Origin: Hevea brasiliensis
Taxonomy: Eukaryota; Streptophyta; Magnoliopsida; Malpighiales; Euphorbiaceae
Assembly (NCBI RefSeq): GCF_030052815.1
Contig: NC_079496.1
Location: forward strand, 70,545,652 to 70,609,651
Direction: 5' to 3'
DNA: 64,000 nucleotides
Part shown: positions 1-10,581 of the stretch, piece after piece
Numbering within the stretch: position 1 is the first letter of the stretch
How the letters are laid out: each line of letters opens with the position of its first letter
Translations under genes and position numbers: made by a program
Notes under the pieces: generated by a model
Database searches by the model: none
What the model saw: the letters and a program-made list of their open reading frames with translations, nothing else
What the model was told of the DNA's origin: nothing

Positions 1-1087
1 TGTTTGAGCTAGAAGAGAAAATTATGGTCAACTTTAGAAAGAGACCCTAAGGTAGGCCAATTAAGTGGCATTAAAGTTATTGAGGTTCAAATTGTGTCTC
101 ACTCCCCAAGGAGATTTTTTCAATTCATCCAACCCTTATCTGAAGTGCTGGAGGGTCTCAAAGCTCAAGACCTCCTACAGCTCTTAGCACCTAGACCACT
201 ACCAAATCCACTCTCACCTAGCTATGATATCAACTAATGTTACTAGTTCTACCAATGCCCACAGTCATGACATCGACTGATGTTTTCAATTTAAGCATGA
301 TTTTTAAGACCTAATTGATGCCAAAAGGATAATTGACCCAAAAAATCAACCAAAAAAAAAAAACCCACACTAGCCCTATACCTAACCAAAATTTCAACCT
401 ATGCCAGGTCTCTACATGATCTCCATCACCCTAAATAACCCTAACAGAATTATTGACTTTATCCAACCTATCCAAAAGCCTAATGAACCTATCCAACCCA
501 TCCAAAAGCCCAATGAACCTCGGTCTATAGTGATTGTTAACATTTGTGATAATTGTAGCTATGATGAGGGTCCTTTGGATGTCTAGACTGATTCTGATGA
601 GGAGATAGTTGCATTACAACTAAATGGTTCAGCTCCACTAGTGTCTGATTTTCAAGTTATTGGGATCTATAAAAACTAGATGGATCTAAAAGTGGCTACT
701 ATAAAGCAAGGGATGAAGTTTTTTCTTAGCATAAGCCTAGGAGAAAGTATAGATGGTCTAGTGACTTTTCTTGAGATGAAAGGGCAGATCACAAGTAATG
801 GTTTGGCCTATGAGCCAACAGAAGAGGAAAAAGAGCCAAAGCCTCCAAAGTTCTTGAAAGAGGGGGCAATTACCTTGACATATGATTAGGGGTTACCACA
901 TATGAAAGAATTAGAGAAGAAAATTAGCACCATTGATTTAAAGATTGTATGAAAGCCAAAAACCTAAAGTTACACCATTGATTTAAAGACCATTGTGACT
1001 CCACCATCTTTCCTGGGCATTACCTGGTGCATTTATATAATTCTTATGGATGATATTTCGCCTCATGCCTGCCCCTTCCTACAACTA
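1..1087 (+). pseudogene. Decayed Tat/Ogre-like Ty3/gypsy gag C-terminus with G-patch-like segment
   Basis: Broken forward frames. Around 115-235 a translation with LKAQDLLQLLAPRPLPNPL is visible, a signature of the region before the zinc-finger-like part of Tat/Ogre-type gag. It is followed by remnants of a His/Cys stretch and a DLIDAK-like segment (about 300-330). At 401-586 there is a short open stretch with a duplicated IQPIQKPNEP unit, and at 680-889 a G-patch-like stretch (MKFFLSISLGESIDG...GLAYEPTEEE) in which conserved glycines are lost. The real element would be a gag-pol of a lineage distinct from the chromoviruses filling the rest of the window. Many stops and frameshifts; no LTR of its own is visible. 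Its relation to element F across the insertion site of A (1087/35712) is unresolved. Family assignment is from remembered motif patterns and is moderate. Confidence 0.5.
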
Positions 1088-1112
1088 TGTAACACCCCGA
1101 ACCTCTGAGTTA

Positions 1113-1151
1113 TGAATAGTACCATTTTTGGTCCGTGACTAGTACTATTCA
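1113..1151. repeat. 10-bp inverted repeat near the A LTR start
   Basis: TGAATAGTAC at 1113-1122 and GTACTATTCA at 1142-1151 are perfect inverted arms. The pair is preserved in the 3' LTR at 32375-32384 and 32404-32413. Function unknown; it could be a palindromic regulatory or recombination site. Confidence 0.55.
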
Positions 1152-1485
1152 AAGACACCTTGAGGACCAAAAATAAATATAAAATTAATTAAGATATACA
1201 CAATAAAAATTCAAGTAACCCAAAAATATAAGGATTCACCAGGTATATTATAAAAGAGGAATTATGACCCGATAAGGGGCATTTTGATCAATTCACTTTA
1301 AGATTTGATTTTTTTGACCAAAAGGTCAATTTAATTAAATAAAATAAATTATTGAATCATGAAGAAATATTGAGGAAAATTAGTGTAAATATAAAAAGAA
1401 AAGAAAGGAAATAAAATTGTAAGGTTTATGACATTTTTGACACAATTAAAATTTTTAATTGAAATAAACTAATTTTGAGAATAAA

Positions 1486-1497
1486 TATATATAAAAG
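1486..1497 (+). promoter_or_regulatory. Candidate TATA box in A 5' LTR
   Basis: TATATATAAAAG about 400 bp into the LTR, followed within 30-110 bp by a long CT-rich tract like a plant leader. The same motif is intact in the 3' LTR at 32750-32761. Inferred U3 promoter; transcription start unknown. Confidence 0.4.
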
Positions 1498-2339
1498 ATA
1501 AGATAAATTAAAAAGCCATTTCTTCCCTTTCTTTCCCATTTACTCACCACCCACTCTCTCTCCTTCACTCTTTCTTTCTTTCTTCTTCTTCCTTCTTTCT
1601 CCATTGACACCCATTCTCAAAACTCAATTCCTTGCTTTTCCTCCATGGGTTTTCCATCTAATTGGTAGAGAACATCAAATTAATCTTTGATTTAGAAATT
1701 AAAAGCAAGGGGAAACAAGAGATTAGAAGAGGAACAAGATTTGGAAGAGATTAGAAGTGGAAAAAATCATCAAGTGAGGTAAGCTCTCTCTTTCATGCTT
1801 GATTTACCAAGTATGCTTTAAATCAAGTTTGGATGTGATGAAATAACATGAGAAATTGAAAGGAAACATGCATGGAAATCTAAACTAGGGTTTTGTCCAA
1901 CTTAGGGAAAATTAGGGTTTTTATGTATTTTAGTTAAATTGATGATAAATCTAAGTTAAATTGAAGTAGTATGCATGATTGGGAGTAGTAAGATATCATG
2001 GGATTGCATAAATTGAATTATGGAAGATTAAGGTTCATAGGGAAAGTGGGTTTTGGTGCTAAAGAGTGAAATTGGTGTGTGTAGTATTAAATTATGATCA
2101 TTTGAGGTTTATTTAGTTTGAATTGACATTGGGTTGATGAATGGAAGTAATGAAATGATAGGATTAGGGAAAATTGCAAACTTTGGTATTTCAAAATTGT
2201 GAGGTTTGTGCTAGAAAGTGCCATTGATGTGTCAATGCTAAATTATAGTCATTTTGGGTGAATTAAATGTGAATTGAGGTTGGTTAATGGAAGTAATTGA
2301 AGAAATAAAAAATTGAACTTAGGGTAGAATTTTGCACAC

Positions 2340-3057
2340 TGAATTCAGTGTGTTTGGAAGCCCATAACTTAAGCTACACAACTCCAATTGGTGTGAAACC
2401 AATTGGAAACGAAACTTAAGACATAGGGCTAGAATTTTCGTGAAGATATCCTGCCTCGAAATGACCTTATGCTATCCGAAATGAGCCTTGAAATGGAAGA
2501 TAAAATTCTAGAACCTGCAGAATTTGACCATATGAACAGTAAAATTTGCATGGCCATAACTCTCTCTAAAAAACTTCGATTTAGGCGATTCTTGAACTGA
2601 TGGAAACCTAATACATAGTAGAACATTTCATATGAAGAACTTGAGGCCATATAATGGACTTAACCCAATCAAATTGCTAAGTAAAGTTGAATCACCGAAT
2701 CTGTAGAAATCTGGAAATCTGCAAATTTACTATATGAATAATAAAATTTGCATGGCCATAACTCTCTCTAGAAAACTTCGATTTAGGCAATTCTTGAACC
2801 GATGGAAACCTAAGAGATAGTGGAACATTTCGTGTGCAGAACATTAGATCAAATTATGGACTTAACTTGATCAAATTGTTGAACGAAGTTAGATCAATAA
2901 ATCTGCTAGAACTGAACTCTAGGATGAACAGTGACGTAAACAGTAGCCGTGTTTTGGTCATAACTTGAGTTACACAACTCTGAATTAGGCGATTCAAAAA
3001 GAAAAATAAATTTAAGACCTAGATGAACAATTTTCATGAAGAACACCTCACCAAATT
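2340..3057 (+). repeat. Degenerate ~200-bp tandem repeats in A 5' LTR
   Basis: Four units, each opening with a CCATAACT-like motif followed by text like ACACAACTCCAATT, GATTC, GAAACCTAAGACATAG and ATGAAGAAC. The ATAAC anchors lie at 2364, 2556, 2758 and 2960 (spacings 192, 202, 202). The 3' LTR has them at 33628, 33821, 34023 and 34225. Confidence 0.65.
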
Positions 3058-3678
3058 TGTCACACCCACCCCTCTGTAAGGCATAACATGATCCCGTAGT
3101 ATACCTAATGAATTACCAACTCCGTCTACTGATAATCCATTAAATACACTACAAGGGATTTTAAAAACTTTTCTTACTTTTTTTACAGTGGTGAGCACTA
3201 TTTACAGGTGTTAAAAACCTTTTTGAACTGAAGTGATAGAACTAACATATTTGAATTATTTGGAATTTCTGTAAAAATTTTGGCAGAGTGCCATCTGTAT
3301 TTTGGATAAAATAGTTCTTGTAAAACTCAGAAAAGCACTTCAATAGATTTCCAAATCTCAACTCCAACATATTTCTCAACACAACACATTTCTCAACTCA
3401 AATCCACAGTGATTTTTCAAAGACTGAGATAAAAGAAATATAATACAATTTTTACAAGCCAAAATAACTCATAATTATTTTACAACTTCAATGTACATTT
3501 TTTATTTACAACTGTTCAAAACCAACAACAATATGTACATACAGTGAACATACATTACATTACAAAATACAAAATATTGGTATACTCATTATACCCGAAA
3601 ATTTTTCGCTGTAGGTACTAGCAGCCTAGTCTGCCTCCTATCTCTGTCTTTCACCGTGATAAAGAATAAAGCTATCAT

Positions 3679-3695
3679 TTGAGACAATGTCTCAG
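3679..3695 (-). other. Conserved LTR stem-loop (solo LTR 1)
   Basis: On the minus strand CTGAGACATTGTCTCAA, a copy of the family hairpin with one terminal mismatch, next to the invariant TGTGCACCA block. Confidence 0.55.
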
Positions 3696-4021
3696 TGGTG
3701 CACAACATTAATCAAATACAATTTAAATCACAATTCATAAGTCATGTAAATAGTGGATACTTAAAACTATAGTTAAATTCAAGACAATAATGCCATAAGG
3801 AATTTAACACAATATCACAATAAATCTCAGTAATCAAAACATAGTTAAATTCAGAAGACAGTGAATGTCAATAAGAATTTAAACTCCATTTCACAAATTA
3901 TCAATCGCATAATAACACAATTTAGTCAAATAATTTAAGAATACAGTGTTGCTAATTCATACACAACTTAGGCCATGACACAATTTTTAAATCAATGCTA
4001 GCATTTAAGGGTACTTACCAA

Positions 4022-4175
4022 AGCACCTGCAAGCGTTACGTATCGCCGTCCCTACAAGCCCTTGGGTGGTACCTATCAGAGCACTTGCAGGCGTTACGTA
4101 TCGCCATCCCTGCAAGCTCCTGAGTTCACTCGTGAGAGTTCCCAAGAATCATAGGCGTTACGTATCGTCGTCCCT
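4022..4175. repeat. CpG-rich triplicated 21-bp repeat unique to solo LTR 1
   Basis: Three copies of a 21-bp unit starting GCGTTACGTATCGYCRTCCC at 4033-4053, 4091-4111 and 4155-4175, with larger flanking similarity between the first two. Copy 2 sits inside an inverted repeat (CTTGCAGG at 4084-4091, CCTGCAAG at 4109-4116). The block replaces the AT-rich hairpin region present in the other D-family LTRs. It ends near 4180-4196 in GCTCTGATAACACTAAAC, which resembles the reverse complement of a primer-binding site. Confidence 0.7.
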
Positions 4176-7100
4176 ACTTTGCTCTGATAACACTAAACAC
4201 CTTTTATCTCAAAATTTCCAAAGTCATAATTTCATTCACAAGATGGCAACATAATTCATAATTAACTTCAACTTTCACAAATCACACTAAATCAATTTTT
4301 TCACAGTTTCAAACCATTTACAATGCTTTTCAAGCAATAAGCATCCACCAATATCATTCAAACAATTTCTCACAATTTCAAATCATTTACAATGCTTTTC
4401 AAGCAATAAATATCCATTCAAATACATTTCCACAATTTAAAACAATAATATACAAATAGTCAATATTTATTTCAATTGAAAATAATTCAAGAGAAATAGT
4501 TGTTGTGCACAAACACAATTTAAAATAATAACATACAATTAATCATCCACCAATATTATTCAGAGCAAAATCAGTTGAAAACTGGTTGTGCACAAACCTC
4601 TGATAACTGTCTCTCGGTCTGGACTCAGTGTTTCCTTCCCTTTTCCTGAGTCTTTGGTAACTGAGAAACACAATTTGAAGTGTTTCAGTACTAAATTAAA
4701 TTGTCTCTAATGATAATGTTCGACAAGTAATTCACTGAAGGCTATTATTTGCTCAATCACCTAATATACCGACCCTCGATGCGTTTTAGGTAAATTAGGT
4801 TTTAGTGTCATTAATATGTCACATTCGATAGGGTTTTAGGGTTGGTACGTTTTACCAAACTCATTTCCTTGTTTAGTGCATTTTAATGCAACTTGCTGGA
4901 TTCCGGGATATTAGTTTAACCTAGCCGGACGACCTAGTTCCCTCGGTTTTCGGGTTTCGGTTAAAACTACAAACTTGTAGATCTATATCTTATGGAACGC
5001 GGGGCAAAATTTTAGGTCATTCTGAGTCAAGTAGACCAAGTTATGGTCATTATACTATTGCTGGTCAAATGGCATCAAATTAGGTCAATTTTAGGTCAAT
5101 TTGGTCAACTCTGGTTCGGCCAGTTTTTCGACCCGAACTTGTGCAAGCTTTTTGACTTGCTTCTGGTCATTTCTGGGCTTTGGTGTCTTCATAAGACATG
5201 TAGGTATGGGTCTTAACTATTCATGGTTAAAATTTCAGGTCAATTGGACCTGTTTTGAGTGAGTTATGGCCTAAACACTAACTGCTGCCCAAATGGTCAG
5301 TTTTCAGGCCTCTCTTGCACTTAATCCGAATTGGTCATTTTTCATGTCACCTTGCAAGCAGAATTTTGGTATGCTTTCTCAATGAAAGTTGGCACATTTT
5401 GTGCCTAGTTTCACCTCCAATTGGTCTCATACCAATTGAGGTTACACATTTAAAGTTATAGGCTAAAATGCATTCTGCCCTTAATTACCTTGCTTAAACA
5501 TACATTAATTACACATTTACCTTACTATATGTCCACTTCCCTTACCAATTCTGTTTTGGTACATTACCAAAACCATATACCACTTCACTTTAAAGTCACT
5601 TTGGGCAGATTACACACATCCTCAATACACCAAATAAACTCAAATTTACAAAGTCTAAGTACAATCACATATACACTTAAACATTACTTAAACATTACTC
5701 ATTCTTACATACACTTTACACAACCAATCTATATACATATCCATCAATCCTCAATGTCAATATTCTGCCAATACCTTCATGAACTCATACATTTATCAAA
5801 GTGTCCCAAGGCTGCCGAAATGTTCTACAATACCAAAGTGTCCCACAATTCGTCAATCTCCAATTTAAGTGCACAATCACCACATTTTCATGGAAATAAC
5901 TTACTAGGATATTAAATCCCTCTACTCAACATGAATTTACATCAAATATATGTAATAATAAATCATTAAATACATAACTCCATGGCTGTCCAAAATGGAC
6001 ATATCAATAACTCCTCAAACTTGAAAATTTTCTTCACAAATCCAACACCTATAACATGTACACAAAGTTTAACAAAGCAATATTCAAAAATGTAAACTTA
6101 CCTATGGTTGGAACTTGCTAAACCTTGATTAAACTTCTTGATTTTGGTATCAAGCTCTTCCTTATGATGTGTAGACAATCTTTAATGAAGCAATCTAAGT
6201 GATTGGAGATGAAATAAAGGAGTGGCTCAAGCTTGAAGGCCAAACGGCAATGGAGGATTCACCCTTTTCATTTCGGCATGGATGAGGGAAATGGGAGAAG
6301 ATGAAGTTTCAGGTTGGATAATAGATGTACACCTGCCCCATTTAGCTCTTAGTTTATTCCTTTAGTGGCCCACTCACTCAATTAATCATATAATATGTTA
6401 AATGTATTATTTACACCATTTTCACTCCACTTTTGGCTATTTACTTTAGGTACCACCAAATTAATTTTTCATTTTATTTTCTAAGTGTAATATTATTTAT
6501 TTTTAATGGACATTTAGGTCAAAAGACAATTCGGGATGTCAAATGACCATAATACCCCTGTTCGGGTTGCATTCCCGATTTTTCGGTAACACCGGGTTTT
6601 GTCTGTTTTTTGATTTCTCACTTTTCCTTGTACTAATAATTTAATTTTTTTTTGATATTTCTAATGATATTCCTACTTCAATTGATGTCTCTTTAAGTCC
6701 TAAAAATATTTTCCAGGGTTCCCCGCAGTCCAGGGCTAGTCAACGGTCCACGCCGTGACTTCCCGGTGCGGTCACCCATCGCTAGGGTTCTCGACTCGCT
6801 TAACTTGGTTACATTTCTTTGCTATTATTTTTCCTTTATTTTTCTTGTGTTTTCTTTTCTTGTATTTTATTATTTTATGTCTCCTCGCTCATATCGAAGT
6901 ATAGTTCTAGGCATCCTAGCTGTCCGGACAACACTGGTCACCGGAACAGTAGAACGCACTACCGAACTTAGGGGTGTTACAAAATTTGTAACACCTCTAT
7001 TTACATAGCCTGGTATATTTCACTATTCCGGTGACCGGTGTCGGTCCAGACAACTGAGGGGATTAGAACTACACTTAAGACAACTAGATAAGCCTTGAAC

Positions 7101-7536
7101 ACAAATAATTAGTAATTTCCAATTAGTTAAGTATAAATAAGAAAACAGAACACAAGAAGTTAAATGAGCCGAGAGTCACAGCGATGGGTGACCTTCTCGG
7201 GAAGGATTGCAAAGTCGATTTAAACTCAAATTTTGAACCGTAAAATGTAATGCCACGGTCCTTAGGACCATTGTGAACACAGTGGAAAAGAGAAAATCAC
7301 GAAAAAGAATTGTTAAGCCAGTCACATAATTAGATCAAGGATCCGAAAGAAATATTGAATTATTTGCAAACCGGATAGAACCGGCGAGGGGTAATTTGGT
7401 CAATTGACCCAAGAACTGACTCCTGACCTAACTATCAAATAAAATCGGAGAAAAGAAAATTTCAGAATCAGAAATTAAATTAAAGAACTAATGGAAAAAA
7501 ATAGAAAAAAAAAGAAAATGAAAAGGTGAAAAGAGA

Positions 7537-7565
7537 TGACATCATGCATGACATCATGCATGATG
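7537..7565 (+). promoter_or_regulatory. Tandem TGACATCA / CATGCATG (RY) motifs in C U3
   Basis: A 12-bp unit occurs twice: TGACATCA overlapping CATGCATG (7543-7550 and 7555-7562). CATGCATG is the RY element recognised by plant B3 factors of the ABI3/FUS3/LEC2 type; TGACATCA differs by one transition from the bZIP palindrome TGACGTCA. The 3' LTR keeps the first RY box (19828-19835), and the second has decayed to CATACATG (19840-19847). Regulatory role is inferred. Confidence 0.4.
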
Positions 7566-9744
7566 CCATAAATATTATAATTAAAAATTTATTCAATTTA
7601 ATTTGTGGTCTTCCTAATACACATAAAAGAAAAGAAAAAAAAAATAAAATTCATTTATCTTCATCTTGTTGCCGTCCCTCTCCCTTAGCTCTATCTCTCT
7701 CATTTTTCTTTCTTGAAACCACCATGGGAGCTCACTTTAAGCTCCCATAAATCCTAAATTTAGCCACAAATTCCCTAACCCGCTTAAGCAAACCTTGCAA
7801 GTGGACCTTGATATGAAGCTTGGATGCCATTAAAACCAAGAAAGTGAGGAGAATTGAAGATTAAAATTCAGCACTAAGGTTAGTGATCCAACTTGAATTT
7901 TTTTGGTTTGATTCTAGTGCTTGTGATTGAATGAACTTGGAAATAAACTTAAAAAAAAATGAAAATAAGTTTTGGGGGACAAAGTTAAATTTAGGCCAAC
8001 TTGTTAGGGTGATGGATTTCATAGTGTTTAGTTAAACTAAACATGAATTAGAGCTTAAATAATGTTGAATATGTGATTAGTGTAATGATTTGATTAGGAA
8101 TTAATCAATGGCATGAACTAGGGTTTTGGCATCTAGGGTTTTGGAAGACAAAAATGTGAGAAATTGTTAAATGATGTGTTGGACTTGGTTTGAGGTGAGA
8201 AATGGTCATTTGTGACCAATTGGAGTATGTTAGAAGTATTGGAACCAAATGCAAATTCGGATTGCTTGGGGTCATGCTACAGGCAGTAGGACCAAGGTCC
8301 CTTTCAGGGACCAAAACTGAAAATTTACAAGTCCAATTGGTGTGAGGCTAATTGAAACTGAAAATAGACACAAAATGGAACATTTTTCATTCAGGATTCA
8401 TGCCCAAAAAGTGACCAAAACCTAGTGAACAAATTGACCAAATCCGGACTTAGGCAATCTAACCTATAAAAAAATGACCAAATGAACAGTATTTGTTTAT
8501 TTGGCCATAACTTGTGCTAGGCAGGTCTAAATGACCTAAACTTTTACCAGTGGAAAGCTAAGATATAGATCTAAAACATTCATGAAGAACACAAACCCAA
8601 ATTATGCCCTTAACCAAGTCATTTGGCCACCCAAAATTCGTGACCTAAAACTGTCAGAACTAGTTTGGTGCCCAGAAATCTGGGTTAAGTCCAATCCGGC
8701 AGCCATGATTCAAATGGCTATAACTTCAGCCACAAAACTCCAAATGGAGTGATTCAAAAAGGAGAATAAAGTTAAGACATTAAGGGATAATTTCTATGAA
8801 GAAAACTTAGACCAATTCTAACAGCAAAATGACCAATGGAATAGTGCAACATACGACACCAAAACTGAAAATTTGCAATTTTGCCTAAAACACCTAAGTT
8901 TTGAGAAAACAACCAAAACCAATAAAATTGGTGACCAAAATGTGGTATGTGAGTATAGTTGGAGTTCCCATACCTATTAAGTATAAGAAAGTCAATATTT
9001 TGACTTGAATAGTACCATGAATAGTAACCTCAACATGAAATTTGCAAGAATGTAAGTTTAAATATTAGAATTAGTTATTGGAATTGTTATAAAGTAAAGA
9101 TACTGAGACACTATAAATTTTGTGTTTCAGCTGAAAAAGACTCGAGAAGTCTGAGAGACTGAGTCAAGGCCTAAAGGCAACTCACGTCAGGTTTGTGCAC
9201 AATAAAACCTATTTCAGCATTTTATCCTTGAAAATTTGATTTAGTACGCATTATGAGTTTAAGAACTTTTGTGTTGCCACTTTGTGATGAATTGTAACTT
9301 TGGAAATTGCTTTGATTTTTGTATGCAATATTTGAATAAAATGATTGAAATAGATTTCTGATTCACAGTTAGCATGACAGTGGCTTATTATTCCTCCTCC
9401 ATTTATGGGGTTGAGATCGATTATTTTCCTCCCTCTCTGGTTTACCAGTTGAGGTTGTAGATCGGATGACTACTCATTAGCTAGCTAGCGACCTCCCTCA
9501 TTAATTTTGATTAGTGGGGTTGTAGATTACTTTGTCGTGGTGTACAACACGGCATTGATCGGAAATTTTGTGTCATGGCTTAAGTTGTGTATGAATTGGC
9601 AACACTGTGTTTATTAAATTATTTGACCCAAAATTTTGCTATAATGAGTTTTGATAATTTGTGAAATGTAATTGTGCAATATTTAAATTGTGTTTTGTCA
9701 ATGAATGATTTATGTATTGTATTTCAAATTTTTATTGTGCACCA

Positions 9745-9764
9745 CGGAGTATTTTTATACTCAG
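9745..9764 (+). other. Conserved LTR stem-loop (C 5' LTR)
   Basis: CGGAGTAT-TTTT-ATACTCAG, one mismatch against the perfect 3' LTR copy at 25458-25477. Directly follows TGTGCACCA. Confidence 0.6.
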
Positions 9765-10401
9765 CAATAGCTTATTTTGCTGTCGCAGATAAGAGCAAGG
9801 AGAAAACAGCAGAGTGAGCTGCTACTGAGATAGTGGACTTCACTGATCCTTTTTGTACAGGTATTTTTTTATACCATTGTAAATTATTTGATGTAAACAT
9901 TGTAGTGTTCTATGTATCAATGTAAAGTTGAGCAGTTGTACAATAAATTGAAATAATGCTATTTTGGATTTTCTTTTTGTAAATTATGTACTATATGCAA
10001 TGTGAATGAAATTGTAAAGTATTTTGAGATGACAAAATTTTGATTGAATTGTGGAATTGATTTGAGTTATGTTGAACTTAGTTGATTTGGGTTGGGAGTT
10101 GTGGAAAAATTTATTGAAAGTGTTTTTTTCAGGTATTTGAAGAACTGTTTTCTCAAAATACAGACGGCACTCTGCCGAAATTTTTCTAAAATTTGTGAAA
10201 AAATAAAAATAGACAAAAATTTATACTAGTTTTAAAGCTTCGAATAAATGTTTTTAATTCCTACCAAAATGTAAGAAAATGGTTTTAAAATCCCTTGTAG
10301 TGTACTTAATGAATTATCGATAGGTAAAGTTCGGTATCTCATTAGGTATTCTACGGGATCATATTATGCCTTACAGAGGGGTAAGGTGTGACATGTTTTA
10401 G

Positions 10402-10413
10402 TGGTATCAGAGC
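10402..10413 (+). promoter_or_regulatory. Primer-binding site of C (initiator tRNA-Met)
   Basis: TGGTATCAGAGC, complementary to the 3' end of plant initiator Met-tRNA, 8 bases after the LTR end at 10393. Intact. Confidence 0.9.
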
Positions 10414-10581
10414 ATGGTTTTTCAATAAATTTTGACTATTTATGTGCATATTTCTTTGATAAGTACAATTGCTCAAGTGTTTTTAATTGATACATATGAC
10501 ACATTTACATCATGAATATGCACTAACAGAGGTCAACCTCCTTGTGTTTGATCTCAGGAAGTAGAAATTTTGGGAAACGGA

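Larger units (their letters stand above)
1088..3057 (+). repeat. Element A 5' LTR, first part
   Basis: Colinear with 32350 to about 34320 of the 3' LTR. It is interrupted at 3057 within AAATT and resumes at 26130. It contains the presumed U3 promoter, a pyrimidine-rich stretch (about 1525-1605) and the periodic GCCATAACT repeats. There is no coding capacity; short open frames inside are LTR noise. Confidence 0.92.
3058..6981 (-). mobile_element. Solo LTR 1 of the D family (reverse), inserted in the A 5' LTR
   Basis: Begins TGTCACACCC and ends GGTGTTACA, the reverse complement of a complete LTR of about 3.9 kb closely related to the D element LTRs (40315-44327, 46832-50849). Flanked by AAATT at 3053-3057 and 6982-6986. 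No interior, primer site or coding sequence, so it is a product of LTR-LTR recombination. The segment of about 3990-4205 differs from all other family copies. Apparent open frames such as 5490-5915 are AT-rich LTR sequence. Confidence 0.88.
6987..10393 (+). repeat. Element C 5' LTR
   Basis: 3407 bp, TG...CA ends. Contains RY/bZIP-like motifs at 7537-7565, a CT-rich tract (about 7660-7710), ATAAC-anchored repeat units (8507, 8720) and the conserved stem-loop at 9745-9764. Compared with the 3' LTR it keeps about 277 bp (8670-8946) that the 3' copy has lost, and lacks a short stretch near 10262 present at 25983-26000. Noncoding. Confidence 0.92.

Noticed and set aside
5490..5915. 141-codon open frame in the solo LTR
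   Set aside because: Ser/His/Thr/Ile-rich translation of AT-rich LTR DNA, not open at the equivalent place in the other family copies, no domain.
10402..10413. tRNA-Met-like sequence
   Set aside because: Only the 12-base primer-binding complement is present; no tRNA body at this or the other primer sites.
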